A stretch of 64,000 nucleotides of DNA, taken from the NCBI GenBank assembly GCA_902629955.1, contig CACOSS010000003.1, positions 30,331-94,330 of the forward strand, read 5' to 3'. The DNA is from an uncultured Pelagibacteraceae bacterium (GTDB lineage Bacteria; Pseudomonadota; Alphaproteobacteria; Pelagibacterales; Pelagibacteraceae). The notes below the pieces were generated by a model that worked only from the letters and a program-made list of their open reading frames with translations, made no database searches and had not been told where the DNA came from. Shown in pieces: positions 25,873-35,149 of this stretch (positions are counted from its first letter, which is position 1; each line of letters starts with the position of its first letter). A program made the position numbers and the translations under genes.

Positions 25873-26670
25873 ATGAGTGATCTAATTTCACAAAATCTAA
25901 ATATGATTTTTAAAACTCCTAAGGGAGAAACTGTACACGCATTAAAAGATTTAAACTTTACTCTCAAAAAAGGAGAGCTTCTTACAGTACTTGGGCCGTC
26001 TGGTTGTGGAAAAACCACACTACTAAATATTACTGCAGGATTTATTAAACCAACTTCAGGAAGTATTACTCTTAATAATAAAGAAATAGATGGGCCAGGA
26101 GTTGAGCGAGGAATGGTTTTTCAACAAGGTGCTTTATTTGAATGGCTTACAGTTGCTGAAAATGTGAACTTTGGATTAAGAATGAAAAAAGAAGATCCAG
26201 TTGAAACTCAAAAAAAAGTTGATGAATGGTTAGAGATTGTTGGATTAAAAGGTTTTGGAAACACTCCAACTTATCAATTATCTGGTGGAATGCAGCAAAG
26301 AGTTGCTCTTGCAAGATGTTTAATCAATAACCCAGATTTAATTTTAATGGATGAACCATTAGGAGCTCTTGATGCTCTTACACGAGAAAAAATGCAGTCT
26401 CTTGTTTTAAAAATTTGGAAGGAAACTGGTAAAACAATTATTCTTATTACTCACTCGGTTGAAGAAGCCTTGCTTCTAGGTGAAAGATTATATGTGATGG
26501 CTCCAAGGCCAGGAAGGATACATAAAGAATACAATCTACCATTTGCTTCAATGGGATTAAAAGAGGACCTAAGAGAAATTAAAAAAAATAAGGATTTTTC
26601 TCAAAAACGAGAAGAAATCCTTGAAATGATCTGGAACATGGAAGAAGAAATTATGGGGAAAGATAATTAA
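25873..26670 (+). CDS. tauB: Taurine-type ABC transporter ATPase
   Basis: A 265-residue ABC ATPase. Walker A GPSGCGKTT (about 41-49), Q-loop QQGALFEWL, signature LSGGMQQRVALARCL (about 138-152), Walker B LILMDEPLGALD and the switch His in ILITHSVEEAL are all intact. It is typical of the TauB/SsuB/NrtD group. The tauC ATG follows its stop without a gap. It energises uptake of the TauA ligand. Confidence 0.9.
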   Translation: MSDLISQNLNMIFKTPKGETVHALKDLNFTLKKGELLTVLGPSGCGKTTLLNITAGFIKPTSGSITLNNKEIDGPGVERGMVFQQGALFEWLTVAENVNFGLRMKKEDPVETQKKVDEWLEIVGLKGFGNTPTYQLSGGMQQRVALARCLINNPDLILMDEPLGALDALTREKMQSLVLKIWKETGKTIILITHSVEEALLLGERLYVMAPRPGRIHKEYNLPFASMGLKEDLREIKKNKDFSQKREEILEMIWNMEEEIMGKDN

Positions 26671-28596
26671 ATGTTAACTCAAATATTAACTTTTTTAATA
26701 TTTTTTGCTGTTGTTGGCTGTATTCTTTATGGACGAAGATTAATAAGAACTGAAAAAGTAGATGCAGTATTTGGAAATCCAGAAAGAGCTTTAGGTGGTA
26801 CTCACTGGGTAATTGTTGGAAGTAGCTTTTTACTTTTAATTTGGCTCTATTATTCTTGGGATATTGCTAAAGGATTTTATCCTAAATCTGCAAATGAACT
26901 GTGCCAAGTTGCAAAAGTGAATGACTCTCTTCTTGGATTGAAATATCAATTTCCAATTGAGGAAAGAGAGTTCAAAAGCACTTCACAAATCAAAAAGGAG
27001 AATAAAAATTTAAAATTAATTCAAAATGAAATTCAAAATTCTGAGGAACTAAATAGCCAACAAAAAACAATACTAATTAGTTACATAAGTAAAACTAATC
27101 AACTCATCCCATTACTCACAAATAAAGATTTATTAGAAATTGAGACCCAACTAAAAATAGATGATATCACTGGAAAAATTAATCTATTAACTGAAAATTT
27201 CCAAAAACCTGATTACCCGTTTGAAACCGAGCAAGAGTTCAATAAAAGAATGAAAGCTGTAAATGAAGAAGGTGGTTGGGGTATTACTAAAGTAGATGCA
27301 GGGTCAGGATCTATTGAAAATACGTTAGAGGTACCTTTGGTACCTGCAACATATAAGGGTTTAAAGTTTCATGCCGCCGCCCAAGAATTAAATTTAATAA
27401 GTGATGAATTTTTTAAGTTAAGAAATCATAACCCTCAATTTAAAAGCAGGATTAAAGAACTAAAAGAGGAAATTAAATCTTATAGAAAAGACTTAAGTGA
27501 TAGTGAGGAAGTGGCTTCAACATACGCAAAGAATATTGTTAAGATTGCTAGAAGAATTGAATTTGCAAGTATCTATCCTCCAAACTCATTAGATAAGATG
27601 CAGGCAGCAATTATCAAATTTGATAATGCACAAAAAAAAGAACAAGGTGGATTGAGATTAATCGATATTTTCTTATTTCCTGCAGGAACTATCGTTGCTA
27701 GTGGTCCTAGTTGTTCAGAACAAGGATCAGGTAGATGGCTACCTAAACCATCCGATACTTTCAACAAATTCATATTAATGTCAAAACCAAGTGTGGGCTA
27801 CAAAGATATTCCTCTATTATGGATACAAATGGTTGATGTGAGCAAAATGATTGGCTTTATTTTGCCAGACTGGATTGCAGATGTTTTGCCGGGTGAATAT
27901 CCTGTTCACACTAAAGAAGGAATAGTAAAACAGAACTTTAAAGGTGGAGTTCTAAAAATTGTGACAGGTGATTTTAACTTGTTTAAAGTACCTGTGCCTT
28001 ATGGACATATTTGGGATTCTTTTTTAAGAGTTTTTCTCGGATTAGTTTTTGGTATATTAATTGGTGTACCCCTTGGTCTATTTATGGGATTAAATAGATT
28101 TGCAAAAGGGTTTTTTGATCCTTTAATTGAACTTTACAGACCTGTTCCTCCACTCGCGTGGGCCCCACTTATTATTTCGGTTTTAGGAATTGATAATACA
28201 GGAAAAGTTTTTTTACTATTTATGGTGTCATTATCAATAATGATAATCTCAGCAAGGGCGGGAGCATCTGGTACGCAATTGTCTAAGATACATGCTGCTC
28301 ACTCATTAGGTGCTTCAAAAAAACAAATATTGAGACATGTGATATTCCCTAATTCCTTACCTGAAATTTTGACAGGAATAAGAGTAGCGGTTGGAATGTG
28401 CTGGGGAACATTAGTAGCTGCAGAATTTTTAGCTGGAACAACAGGAATTGGATTTGTTGAAAATGTTGCAAAAAAATATTTTCAGTATGAAGTAATTTGG
28501 ATAACAATATTCATAATGGGAATGCTAGGGCTTTTGTTTGATGTAACACTTCGTAAAATAATCGATAAGACTATTCCATGGCGAGGTAAAGGTTAA
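26671..28596 (+). CDS. tauC: Taurine-type ABC permease with a large periplasmic insert
   Basis: A 641-residue protein, more than twice the normal TauC length of about 260-280. Two N-terminal helices (residues 3-20 and 45-65) are followed by about 380 soluble residues with coiled-coil-like charged stretches (about 100-240), then a standard permease domain (about 445-641) with the EAA motif HSLGASKKQILRHVIFPNSL. The insert is continuous with the frame and no stop or frameshift is seen. It would lie in the periplasm between helix 2 and the core and may bind TauA or ligand. No family was recognised for the insert. Confidence 0.87.
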   Translation: MLTQILTFLIFFAVVGCILYGRRLIRTEKVDAVFGNPERALGGTHWVIVGSSFLLLIWLYYSWDIAKGFYPKSANELCQVAKVNDSLLGLKYQFPIEEREFKSTSQIKKENKNLKLIQNEIQNSEELNSQQKTILISYISKTNQLIPLLTNKDLLEIETQLKIDDITGKINLLTENFQKPDYPFETEQEFNKRMKAVNEEGGWGITKVDAGSGSIENTLEVPLVPATYKGLKFHAAAQELNLISDEFFKLRNHNPQFKSRIKELKEEIKSYRKDLSDSEEVASTYAKNIVKIARRIEFASIYPPNSLDKMQAAIIKFDNAQKKEQGGLRLIDIFLFPAGTIVASGPSCSEQGSGRWLPKPSDTFNKFILMSKPSVGYKDIPLLWIQMVDVSKMIGFILPDWIADVLPGEYPVHTKEGIVKQNFKGGVLKIVTGDFNLFKVPVPYGHIWDSFLRVFLGLVFGILIGVPLGLFMGLNRFAKGFFDPLIELYRPVPPLAWAPLIISVLGIDNTGKVFLLFMVSLSIMIISARAGASGTQLSKIHAAHSLGASKKQILRHVIFPNSLPEILTGIRVAVGMCWGTLVAAEFLAGTTGIGFVENVAKKYFQYEVIWITIFIMGMLGLLFDVTLRKIIDKTIPWRGKG

Positions 28597-28612
28597 TTAA
28601 TTTTTGCATCTT

Positions 28613-29497
28613 ATGAGAATTTTTGATTGCACAACTTTTTTTGAAGAACATTTGATGATGGATTTAAGATTTAATATCTTAAACGAATATGTTCAAAAAT
28701 TTATTGTGGTAGAATCAAGATATTCTCATAGCGGAAAGGAAAAAAAACTTAATTTTGATTTAAATAATCATAAAAAGTTTAAAGATAAAATAATTTATTT
28801 AGTAATCGATAAAGAACCAGAAGATATTATTAAATTAAAAAATGATGACACAATCTCATCAGTGCAAAGGCTTAATAGTGTCAAAAGAATAGAACAATCA
28901 TATGAATATATGAAATTTGGTCTTAAAGATGCAACTGACAATGATATAATTATATTTGGTGATAATGATGAAATTCCTGATTTAAAAAAATGTAATTTGA
29001 AAAATATAGGAAAAAAAATTTATATATTTGAACAAAAAATTTTAAATTATAAATTAAATTTATTATACGATTTGATACCTTGGTATGGATCGAGAGCTTG
29101 CAAGTTAAAAAATATTAAATCATTTCCATGGCTTAAAAACTTAAAAAATAAAAAATATGCTTTTTGGAGATTGGATGTTTTATTTAACAAATTGAAATCT
29201 ATGAATGTTGAAATAATTAGAAATGGTGGATGGCATTTTAATAACTTAAAAACTGCTGAAGAGCTTTACAATAAATTGGTTAATCTTGGTCATCATAATG
29301 AATTTGACAAATCAAAACTAACTGTGAAAGATTTGCAAAGTAAAATTGACAATAAACTAGCATTTTATAATCATAAGGCAGATAAAACCTCAAATAATAA
29401 ATACGAATTTGAATATAAATTAAAAAAAATAGACGATGATCAACTACCAAGATACTTGATAGATAATAAAGAAAATTACATTGAGTGGTTTGATTAA
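28613..29497 (+). CDS. Glycosyltransferase family 17-like
   Basis: A 294-residue protein resembling GT17 (beta-1,4-mannosyl-glycoprotein N-acetylglucosaminyltransferase family): it opens MRIFDCTTFFEEHLMMDLR, with FIVVESRYSHSG (about 31-42) and IIIFGDNDEIPD (about 108-119), the DxDE metal site. I chose ATG 28613 over the in-frame TTG at 28604. It may add GlcNAc or a similar sugar to a surface polymer. It ends 2 bases before the convergent membrane-protein gene; 16 bases separate it from tauC. Confidence 0.82.
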   Translation: MRIFDCTTFFEEHLMMDLRFNILNEYVQKFIVVESRYSHSGKEKKLNFDLNNHKKFKDKIIYLVIDKEPEDIIKLKNDDTISSVQRLNSVKRIEQSYEYMKFGLKDATDNDIIIFGDNDEIPDLKKCNLKNIGKKIYIFEQKILNYKLNLLYDLIPWYGSRACKLKNIKSFPWLKNLKNKKYAFWRLDVLFNKLKSMNVEIIRNGGWHFNNLKTAEELYNKLVNLGHHNEFDKSKLTVKDLQSKIDNKLAFYNHKADKTSNNKYEFEYKLKKIDDDQLPRYLIDNKENYIEWFD

Positions 29498-29498
29498 A

Positions 29499-31328
29499 TT
29501 AATTTTTTTTTTGCAGTATTTGATAATTATTAACTTTGATCAATAATTCGTAGTTATCATTTATATATTCACTTAGGATTGGGAGTTTTTCATTTATGTC
29601 AAGATCCCAGCCATAACTTGGACCACCTGAAATAATTAAATTATTTTGATTTAGTTCAGATATTACCTTCCTTTGGTTTTCAAATGTTCCTATGCTCCAT
29701 GTAAAATAAAATTTAGAACAACTTTTTTTTCTTAATAGATATAAGAGAGCAACATCATTTGAAAATAATTGTATACAATTTTTATCATTTAATTCTGAAG
29801 ATATTTTATCAATTAACTCTAATTCATTTTCTTTTAAAAAATTTTTATCATCTAATTTTACAAAATTTTTAATTCTAGAATTATATGTTTTTAGATTCTC
29901 TAAATTATAATTAAAATTCAAGCTAATAAAGATCAGCAATAAAAAAATAATTAAATTCTTACTCTTATTAAAAATATTTGAGATACTTTTACCAATAAGA
30001 ATAAAAAACAAATTAAGCAAAAAAAGAGCTTGGAAGATTAATGGGTAAGCAAAGGTTTCCTTAATGTGTGGGCCGTCAGATCTTCCCAATGCATAAAGAT
30101 AAGTCATCAAAGAAACAAGTGAAATATAAAACAATACAAATTTAAAATTATTTGAAATCTTAAAATTTGAGTTAAAAAATAACTTTATGGATATTACGAA
30201 ATTAATGATTAATAGAATTAATGTTTTAGTAGATCTGGTAGAGTTTAAATCGTCGCTAAATGGTTGAGGGTGAATTATTCCATGTATATAATTCATTTGA
30301 AAAATAATATTTTTTGAATTTTCTAAAAAATAATAAAATTCATCACCTAAAATTAAAAAGGAAATATACCAGGATGTAGTTATAAAAATAATAGAATAAA
30401 TTAAATTCTTATAATCTTTTTTAATCAGAATAAAAAAAATTAAAGAGATTAGAATTATGTTATAGACTATCCCTCTATCTAAGCTCCACATCAAAACTGG
30501 AAAACTTAAAAAAAATAAAATAGCAATTATAAAAGTTTTGTTTTTATTATTATTAAAAAAATCTACAATAAGGATCAATGAAACCAGGATTGGTATTTCT
30601 CTATAACTTATGTGATTTGAAGTAAAAGTATCGTAATCTAAAAAATTGATAAATATAAACGAATTTATCAAAAAAAAGATAGGTTTTAAATTTTTTTCTA
30701 AGTTTAAAATATTTGTAATTTTAAAAACAAATATTAAAAAAAGTATTTTTAAAATTAATATATAAACTAATATTGATATCCGAAATCCCCCAATGCTTAT
30801 ATCATTAAAAAAGTTCCAAGATAACTTAGCATTTATTGTTTCAAAAAAAATTCCAACTATCACATAAGAGTTTGACCATAAAGAATTATCCAATGAACTT
30901 CTGAATGCAGAGCTAAGTTGTTGCCCTTCGTGAACTAAATCCAATTCTTGAGTTGGTAAATTTAGAGAAAGAAAATCTAATAATAAAAAAAAAAATATTA
31001 AAAAAAAACTTAAATAAAGATGTGAATTAGCTTTATCATCTATAAACTCTGTATTTTTAAAATTATAAATGAATTTATTTATTTTTTTTTTATTTAAAAT
31101 AAGAAATGTTACCAGCCACGATAAAACAGGTAATGAAATAAAAGTTAAATACCTTAAAATATCATTCAGAGAATTATGATTATTTTTTGAATATATTCCA
31201 ATTATATCAATATCAGGAAAGGAAATTTCAATTTTGTTCCAAATATATGTAGTGAAAAAAACAAAAAAAATTAAAAAAATATATGGTAATAATTTTGTTT
31301 GTTTGAGTTTCATTTTTTTAAATGACAC
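29499..31328 (-). CDS. Polytopic membrane protein, GT-C-like candidate
   Basis: A 609-residue integral membrane protein with about 11 hydrophobic helices and a C-terminal soluble domain of roughly 110 residues. After the third helix the loop TQELDLVHEGQQLSSAF (about 125-141) carries acidic residues and a His where GT-C glycosyltransferases place their catalytic Asp/Glu; the similarity is structural only and no named family was recognised. It is divergent (53 bases) from an operon that could make polyprenyl-phosphate sugars, the donors GT-C enzymes use. An O-unit polymerase or flippase-like role is possible. Confidence 0.65.
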   Translation of the reverse strand: MSFKKMKLKQTKLLPYIFLIFFVFFTTYIWNKIEISFPDIDIIGIYSKNNHNSLNDILRYLTFISLPVLSWLVTFLILNKKKINKFIYNFKNTEFIDDKANSHLYLSFFLIFFFLLLDFLSLNLPTQELDLVHEGQQLSSAFRSSLDNSLWSNSYVIVGIFFETINAKLSWNFFNDISIGGFRISILVYILILKILFLIFVFKITNILNLEKNLKPIFFLINSFIFINFLDYDTFTSNHISYREIPILVSLILIVDFFNNNKNKTFIIAILFFLSFPVLMWSLDRGIVYNIILISLIFFILIKKDYKNLIYSIIFITTSWYISFLILGDEFYYFLENSKNIIFQMNYIHGIIHPQPFSDDLNSTRSTKTLILLIINFVISIKLFFNSNFKISNNFKFVLFYISLVSLMTYLYALGRSDGPHIKETFAYPLIFQALFLLNLFFILIGKSISNIFNKSKNLIIFLLLIFISLNFNYNLENLKTYNSRIKNFVKLDDKNFLKENELELIDKISSELNDKNCIQLFSNDVALLYLLRKKSCSKFYFTWSIGTFENQRKVISELNQNNLIISGGPSYGWDLDINEKLPILSEYINDNYELLIKVNNYQILQKKN

Positions 31329-31381
31329 TTTTGATTTAATTAAATAATATAAATTGAATTAACAATATAATTATATTTTCT

Positions 31382-32083
31382 ATGAAAGCAAAGCTACAGA
31401 ATAAGTCCGTAACGCTTATGTTTCCCTTATATAAAGATAAAAAAACAGTGAGAAAAATGATTATAAATAGTTTGAAAATATTAAAAAAAGTAACAAAAAA
31501 ATATGAAATTATTGCTGTAGACGACGGTTGTCCTGAAAAATCTGGAGAAATTGTAAAGGAATTTTCAAAAAAAAATAAAAAGATTAAAGTTTTTTTTCAC
31601 AAAAAAAATATTGGTTATGGGGCTGCTATTAAAACAGGATTTAAAAAAAGTAAATGCGACTGTATTTTTGCGATTGATGGAGATGGGGAATATGATGTAA
31701 ATATTTTACCAGAGTTATTAAAAAAGCTAGAAAAGTCTGATTTAGTAATTACAAGAAGATATAAAAAAAAATATAATACCTGGAGACACATAGTCTCGTG
31801 GACATACAACGCAGTATTAAGATTTCTGTTCAATACTCCATATAGAGATATCTCAAGTGGCTCAAGATTAGTAAGTAAAAAATTGATCAAAAAAATAGAA
31901 ATAGATACTAATAGTCCTTTTTTAGGAGCGGAACTAACAATAAAAGCTAACCATAAAGGTTATAGGGTAAGTGAACATGGAATTTTTTACTACCCAACTG
32001 GATTTAGATCTGGTTCATCTGTCAGCTTTATGAATATCATATTAACTATTCGTGATATGATGAATTTATATTTTAAATTATGA
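31382..32083 (+). CDS. GT2 polyprenyl/dolichyl-phosphate-sugar synthase-like
   Basis: A 233-residue GT-A protein. VTLMFPLYKDKKTVRKMI, IIAVDDGCPEKSGE (about 39-52), KNIGYGAAIKTGFKKS (about 75-90) and FAIDGDGEYD (about 95-104, DxD metal site) match the DPM1-like GT2 group, which loads a nucleotide sugar onto a polyprenyl phosphate. No C-terminal membrane helices, as in the short DPM1 type. It is followed by DprE1- and DprE2-like genes with 4-base overlaps, suggesting that the lipid-linked sugar is then epimerised. Confidence 0.8.
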   Translation: MKAKLQNKSVTLMFPLYKDKKTVRKMIINSLKILKKVTKKYEIIAVDDGCPEKSGEIVKEFSKKNKKIKVFFHKKNIGYGAAIKTGFKKSKCDCIFAIDGDGEYDVNILPELLKKLEKSDLVITRRYKKKYNTWRHIVSWTYNAVLRFLFNTPYRDISSGSRLVSKKLIKKIEIDTNSPFLGAELTIKANHKGYRVSEHGIFYYPTGFRSGSSVSFMNIILTIRDMMNLYFKL

Positions 32084-33402
32084 CTAAAAAAAAAATTTAC
32101 TCATTAGATAAAAATTATTCAGCAGATATTTTTTTTAAAAGACCAGATAAATATAAAGAAATCGAGATAATCAGTTCAAAATTTGAAAATATTATTACAA
32201 TGGGATCTTGCAACTCATATACTCCAGCAAGTTTTAGAAAAAATGCTTTAAGTATTCAACTAACCAAGTTTAATAGAATTATTGAATTTGATAAAAGTCA
32301 AAAATTGATAACTGTTGAGGCTGGTATTATGTTATCAGATCTTTTTAATTTTACGCTTGCTAGAGGTTTGTGGGTTCCGCAAATTCCAGGCTATCCAACA
32401 ATCACAATCGGAGGCGCAATTGCCTCAAACTCGCATGGAAAGTCATGTGGTTTCCATGGAACTATTAAAAAACAGATCAAGAGGATTAAAATTTTTCACA
32501 AGTTACATGGATGGTTAAATTTATCAAATGAGGAAAATAAAGATATTTTTGATCTAACAATCGGTGGACTAGGCTTAACAGGATCAATAGTTGAAGTGCA
32601 ATTAAGGTTAGAGGAGTTATCAGGGAATAATTTTGTTACGAAAATTATTGAGACCGACTCATCAAATGACACTGTAAAAAAAATTAACTTTGATGTTAAA
32701 AAAGAAACTTATTGTTACTCATGGAATAGAAGTGATAGTTTTAAAAATTTTGGAAAAGGATTTGTTTTCCAAAATGAATTAAATATTAGTTCTAATAATA
32801 AATTAACTAAAAATATAAAATTAAATAACTCAGATATTAATAAAAATTTTATAATAAACTTCTGGAATAAATATTCTGTTTTTTTTGCTCAATCTGTATA
32901 CCAAAATTACTTTAAATTTTTAAAATCTAAACAGCATGAGGAAAGTTTTCAAAAAGCAATATTCCCTTTTATTGGCAAAGAATTTTATTTTAAATTATTT
33001 GGTAAAAAAGGATTTTTAGAGAGTCAGATAATTGTGCCTTTTGATAAAACAGAGGTTTTTATTGATGAAGTTGAGACAATTTTTAAGAAACATGACCCAC
33101 TTATAACTCTATACTCTTTAAAAAATTTTAAGGGTGAGCAAAAAAACTTGCAGTTTGAAAATGATGGCATCTGTTTTACATTTGATTTTGTGAAAAATTC
33201 AAAAAATTTATTTTTTATGGATGAGTTAGACAAAATTTGTGAAAAACATCTTCTAACGCCATCAATCATTAAAGACTCTAGACTTAAATTAGAAACAATA
33301 GAAAAATGTTATAAAGATTTAAATAGATTTAAGGAAGAAATAAATAAATTTGACAATAAAAGAATATATAAATCAACTCTTACTGATAAATTGATGATAT
33401 GA
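32080..33402 (+). CDS. DprE1-like FAD-dependent polyprenyl-sugar 2-oxidase
   Basis: A 440-residue FAD_binding_4 oxidase. RGLWVPQIPG (95-104), TIGGAIASNSHGK (109-121), IGGLGLTGSI (161-170) and the YCYSWNR segment (about 211-217) track the mycobacterial decaprenylphosphoryl-ribose 2'-oxidase closely, more so than sugar-lactone oxidases. It overlaps the GT2 upstream and the SDR downstream by 4 bases each (ATGA). The DprE1/DprE2 pair epimerises a polyprenyl-phosphate sugar at C2; the sugar here is unknown and no phosphoribosyltransferase (UbiA-like) is nearby. Confidence 0.8.
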   Translation: MTKKKIYSLDKNYSADIFFKRPDKYKEIEIISSKFENIITMGSCNSYTPASFRKNALSIQLTKFNRIIEFDKSQKLITVEAGIMLSDLFNFTLARGLWVPQIPGYPTITIGGAIASNSHGKSCGFHGTIKKQIKRIKIFHKLHGWLNLSNEENKDIFDLTIGGLGLTGSIVEVQLRLEELSGNNFVTKIIETDSSNDTVKKINFDVKKETYCYSWNRSDSFKNFGKGFVFQNELNISSNNKLTKNIKLNNSDINKNFIINFWNKYSVFFAQSVYQNYFKFLKSKQHEESFQKAIFPFIGKEFYFKLFGKKGFLESQIIVPFDKTEVFIDEVETIFKKHDPLITLYSLKNFKGEQKNLQFENDGICFTFDFVKNSKNLFFMDELDKICEKHLLTPSIIKDSRLKLETIEKCYKDLNRFKEEINKFDNKRIYKSTLTDKLMI

Positions 33403-34142
33403 GTAATTTAATAGTTGGAGCATCTTCAGGTCTTGGAAGAGAAATTGCATATGAATTTGCAAGAAATTCAAAAAATCTTATTTTAATTTCAAGAAATCTT
33501 AAGGATTTAGAGATTTTAAAATCTGATTTGGAAATTAAATTTAAAATTGAGGTAAATGTTTTTCAGTTAGATTTTAGTGACTTAAATAAGGTCTCTAAAT
33601 TTATTTTAGATAACAAAAAAGTATTAGAAAAGATAGATGGAGTATTATTTCCAATTGGAATGATGAGAGAAAATGACAACATCAAAAATTCAAATGATGA
33701 TCTCATTGGTATATTTTCTGCAAATTTTTACAGTATAAATTTTTTTATCACACATATTTTAAATATTTTCGAAGAAAAAAAAAATGGATTTATAGTTGGT
33801 TTTGGCTCAATTTCTGGAGCAATTGGAAGAGAGATTAATGTATCTTATTCATCTGCAAAAAGAGCTTTGGAGAATTATTTTGAAAGTTTAATAATTTCAA
33901 ATCTTAAAAATCATATAAAAGTACAATTCTATATTCTAGGTTATTTGGATACTAATCTATCATTTGAGAAAAAATTATTATTGCCAAAAGGTTCACCAGT
34001 AAATTTAGCAAAAATTGTTTATAAAAACCTGGATAAAAAAGGTATTAAAAAGTTTTTTCCTTTTTGGTGGATTTTTATTGATATGGCAATAAAAATTTTA
34101 CCATTTTTCATAACCAAAAAAATAATTAAATTTTTTAATTAA
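33399..34142 (+). CDS. DprE2-like SDR reductase
   Basis: A 247-residue short-chain dehydrogenase. GASSGLG (7-13) is the dinucleotide loop, GFGSISG holds the active-site Ser, and Tyr150-x3-Lys154 (VSYSSAK) the catalytic pair. The hydrophobic C-terminal tail (about 215-247) suggests membrane association, as expected for an enzyme acting on a lipid-linked sugar. It directly follows the DprE1-like oxidase with an ATGA overlap, the order of dprE1-dprE2 in actinobacteria. On its own it could be any SDR; the assignment rests on the pairing. Confidence 0.78.
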   Translation: MSNLIVGASSGLGREIAYEFARNSKNLILISRNLKDLEILKSDLEIKFKIEVNVFQLDFSDLNKVSKFILDNKKVLEKIDGVLFPIGMMRENDNIKNSNDDLIGIFSANFYSINFFITHILNIFEEKKNGFIVGFGSISGAIGREINVSYSSAKRALENYFESLIISNLKNHIKVQFYILGYLDTNLSFEKKLLLPKGSPVNLAKIVYKNLDKKGIKKFFPFWWIFIDMAIKILPFFITKKIIKFFN

Positions 34143-35149
34143 TGCTAAATAAAAATAATAAAAAATTATACTTAAAAGTATTAAATATTTTTAAAAAACA
34201 TAGTTTAAGTCATAAAGACTCAAAAGTTTGTGCATCAGCAATTATTAATGCTGAACTTGTAGGATCTTCTTCACATGGATTATCTCGATTAAAAATGTAT
34301 TGTGACCGAATTAAAAAAAAATTAATAAACCCTAAACCAAAAATTAGAATAAAGAAAATCTCACAATCCGTAAGGCATATTGATGCAAATAATAGTATAG
34401 GTTTTGTTTCTGCAGACTTAGGGATTAAGGAAGTAATTAAAATTGCAAAAAAAACTGGTGTGGGAATAGTTGGTATTAAAAATAGTGGTCATTATGGATT
34501 GTCAAGTTTTTACGCTGAACAGGCGGTTAAAAAAGGTTTGGTAGTTTTTTGTTTTACAAATGCTCCACCGGCACTTGCTCCATATGGTGCAAAAAAAAGT
34601 TTATTTGGTACTAATCCAATATGTTTTGGAACACCAGTGAGCAAAGGAGTTCCTTTTATTCTTGATGCTTCTGTTTCAGTTATAAATAGAGGAAAAATAA
34701 GATTTGCGGCAAAAACTGGAAAAAAAATTACATTAGGATCTGCATTAGATAAATATGGTAAACCAACAACTGACCCAATGAAAGCTCTTAAAGGTGTGCA
34801 GTTGCCGATTTCTGGATTTAAGGGTTCGGGTCTAGCTTGGATGGTGGATATATTAAGTGGTGTAATGACTGGAGCAAGCCATGGGGGTAAAGCTAAAGAT
34901 CCATTTGACGATTTTAGTGGACCACAAAATATTGGTCATCTCTTTATAGCTTTGAAACCGAACCTTTTTGTTTCGAATTACACAACAAGGATATTGGAAA
35001 ATATTAAAAATGTTAAAAAACTACCTAAGGTAAAAGGTGTCACAGAGATTTTATATCCAGGTCAAAATAGAATGAAAAGGTACAAGTTTAATATGAAAAA
35101 AAATATTAGAATTCCAAAATCTATATCTGATGATTTGAACAATCTATGA
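34142..35149 (+). CDS. Ldh2/malate-lactate-sulfolactate dehydrogenase family oxidoreductase
   Basis: A 335-residue NAD(P)-dependent dehydrogenase of the Ldh_2 (ComC/YlbC/AllD) family. SSHGLSRLKMYC (about 39-50), IKNSGHYGLSSFYAEQA (about 115-131, catalytic His) and FGTNPICFGTP (about 158-168) are the core motifs. The family reduces or oxidises 2-hydroxy acids, including malate, sulfolactate and ureidoglycolate. The start overlaps the preceding stop (TAATG). It is in the same operon as the sugar-epimerase genes, so a sugar-derived hydroxy acid is possible. Confidence 0.85.
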   Translation: MLNKNNKKLYLKVLNIFKKHSLSHKDSKVCASAIINAELVGSSSHGLSRLKMYCDRIKKKLINPKPKIRIKKISQSVRHIDANNSIGFVSADLGIKEVIKIAKKTGVGIVGIKNSGHYGLSSFYAEQAVKKGLVVFCFTNAPPALAPYGAKKSLFGTNPICFGTPVSKGVPFILDASVSVINRGKIRFAAKTGKKITLGSALDKYGKPTTDPMKALKGVQLPISGFKGSGLAWMVDILSGVMTGASHGGKAKDPFDDFSGPQNIGHLFIALKPNLFVSNYTTRILENIKNVKKLPKVKGVTEILYPGQNRMKRYKFNMKKNIRIPKSISDDLNNL

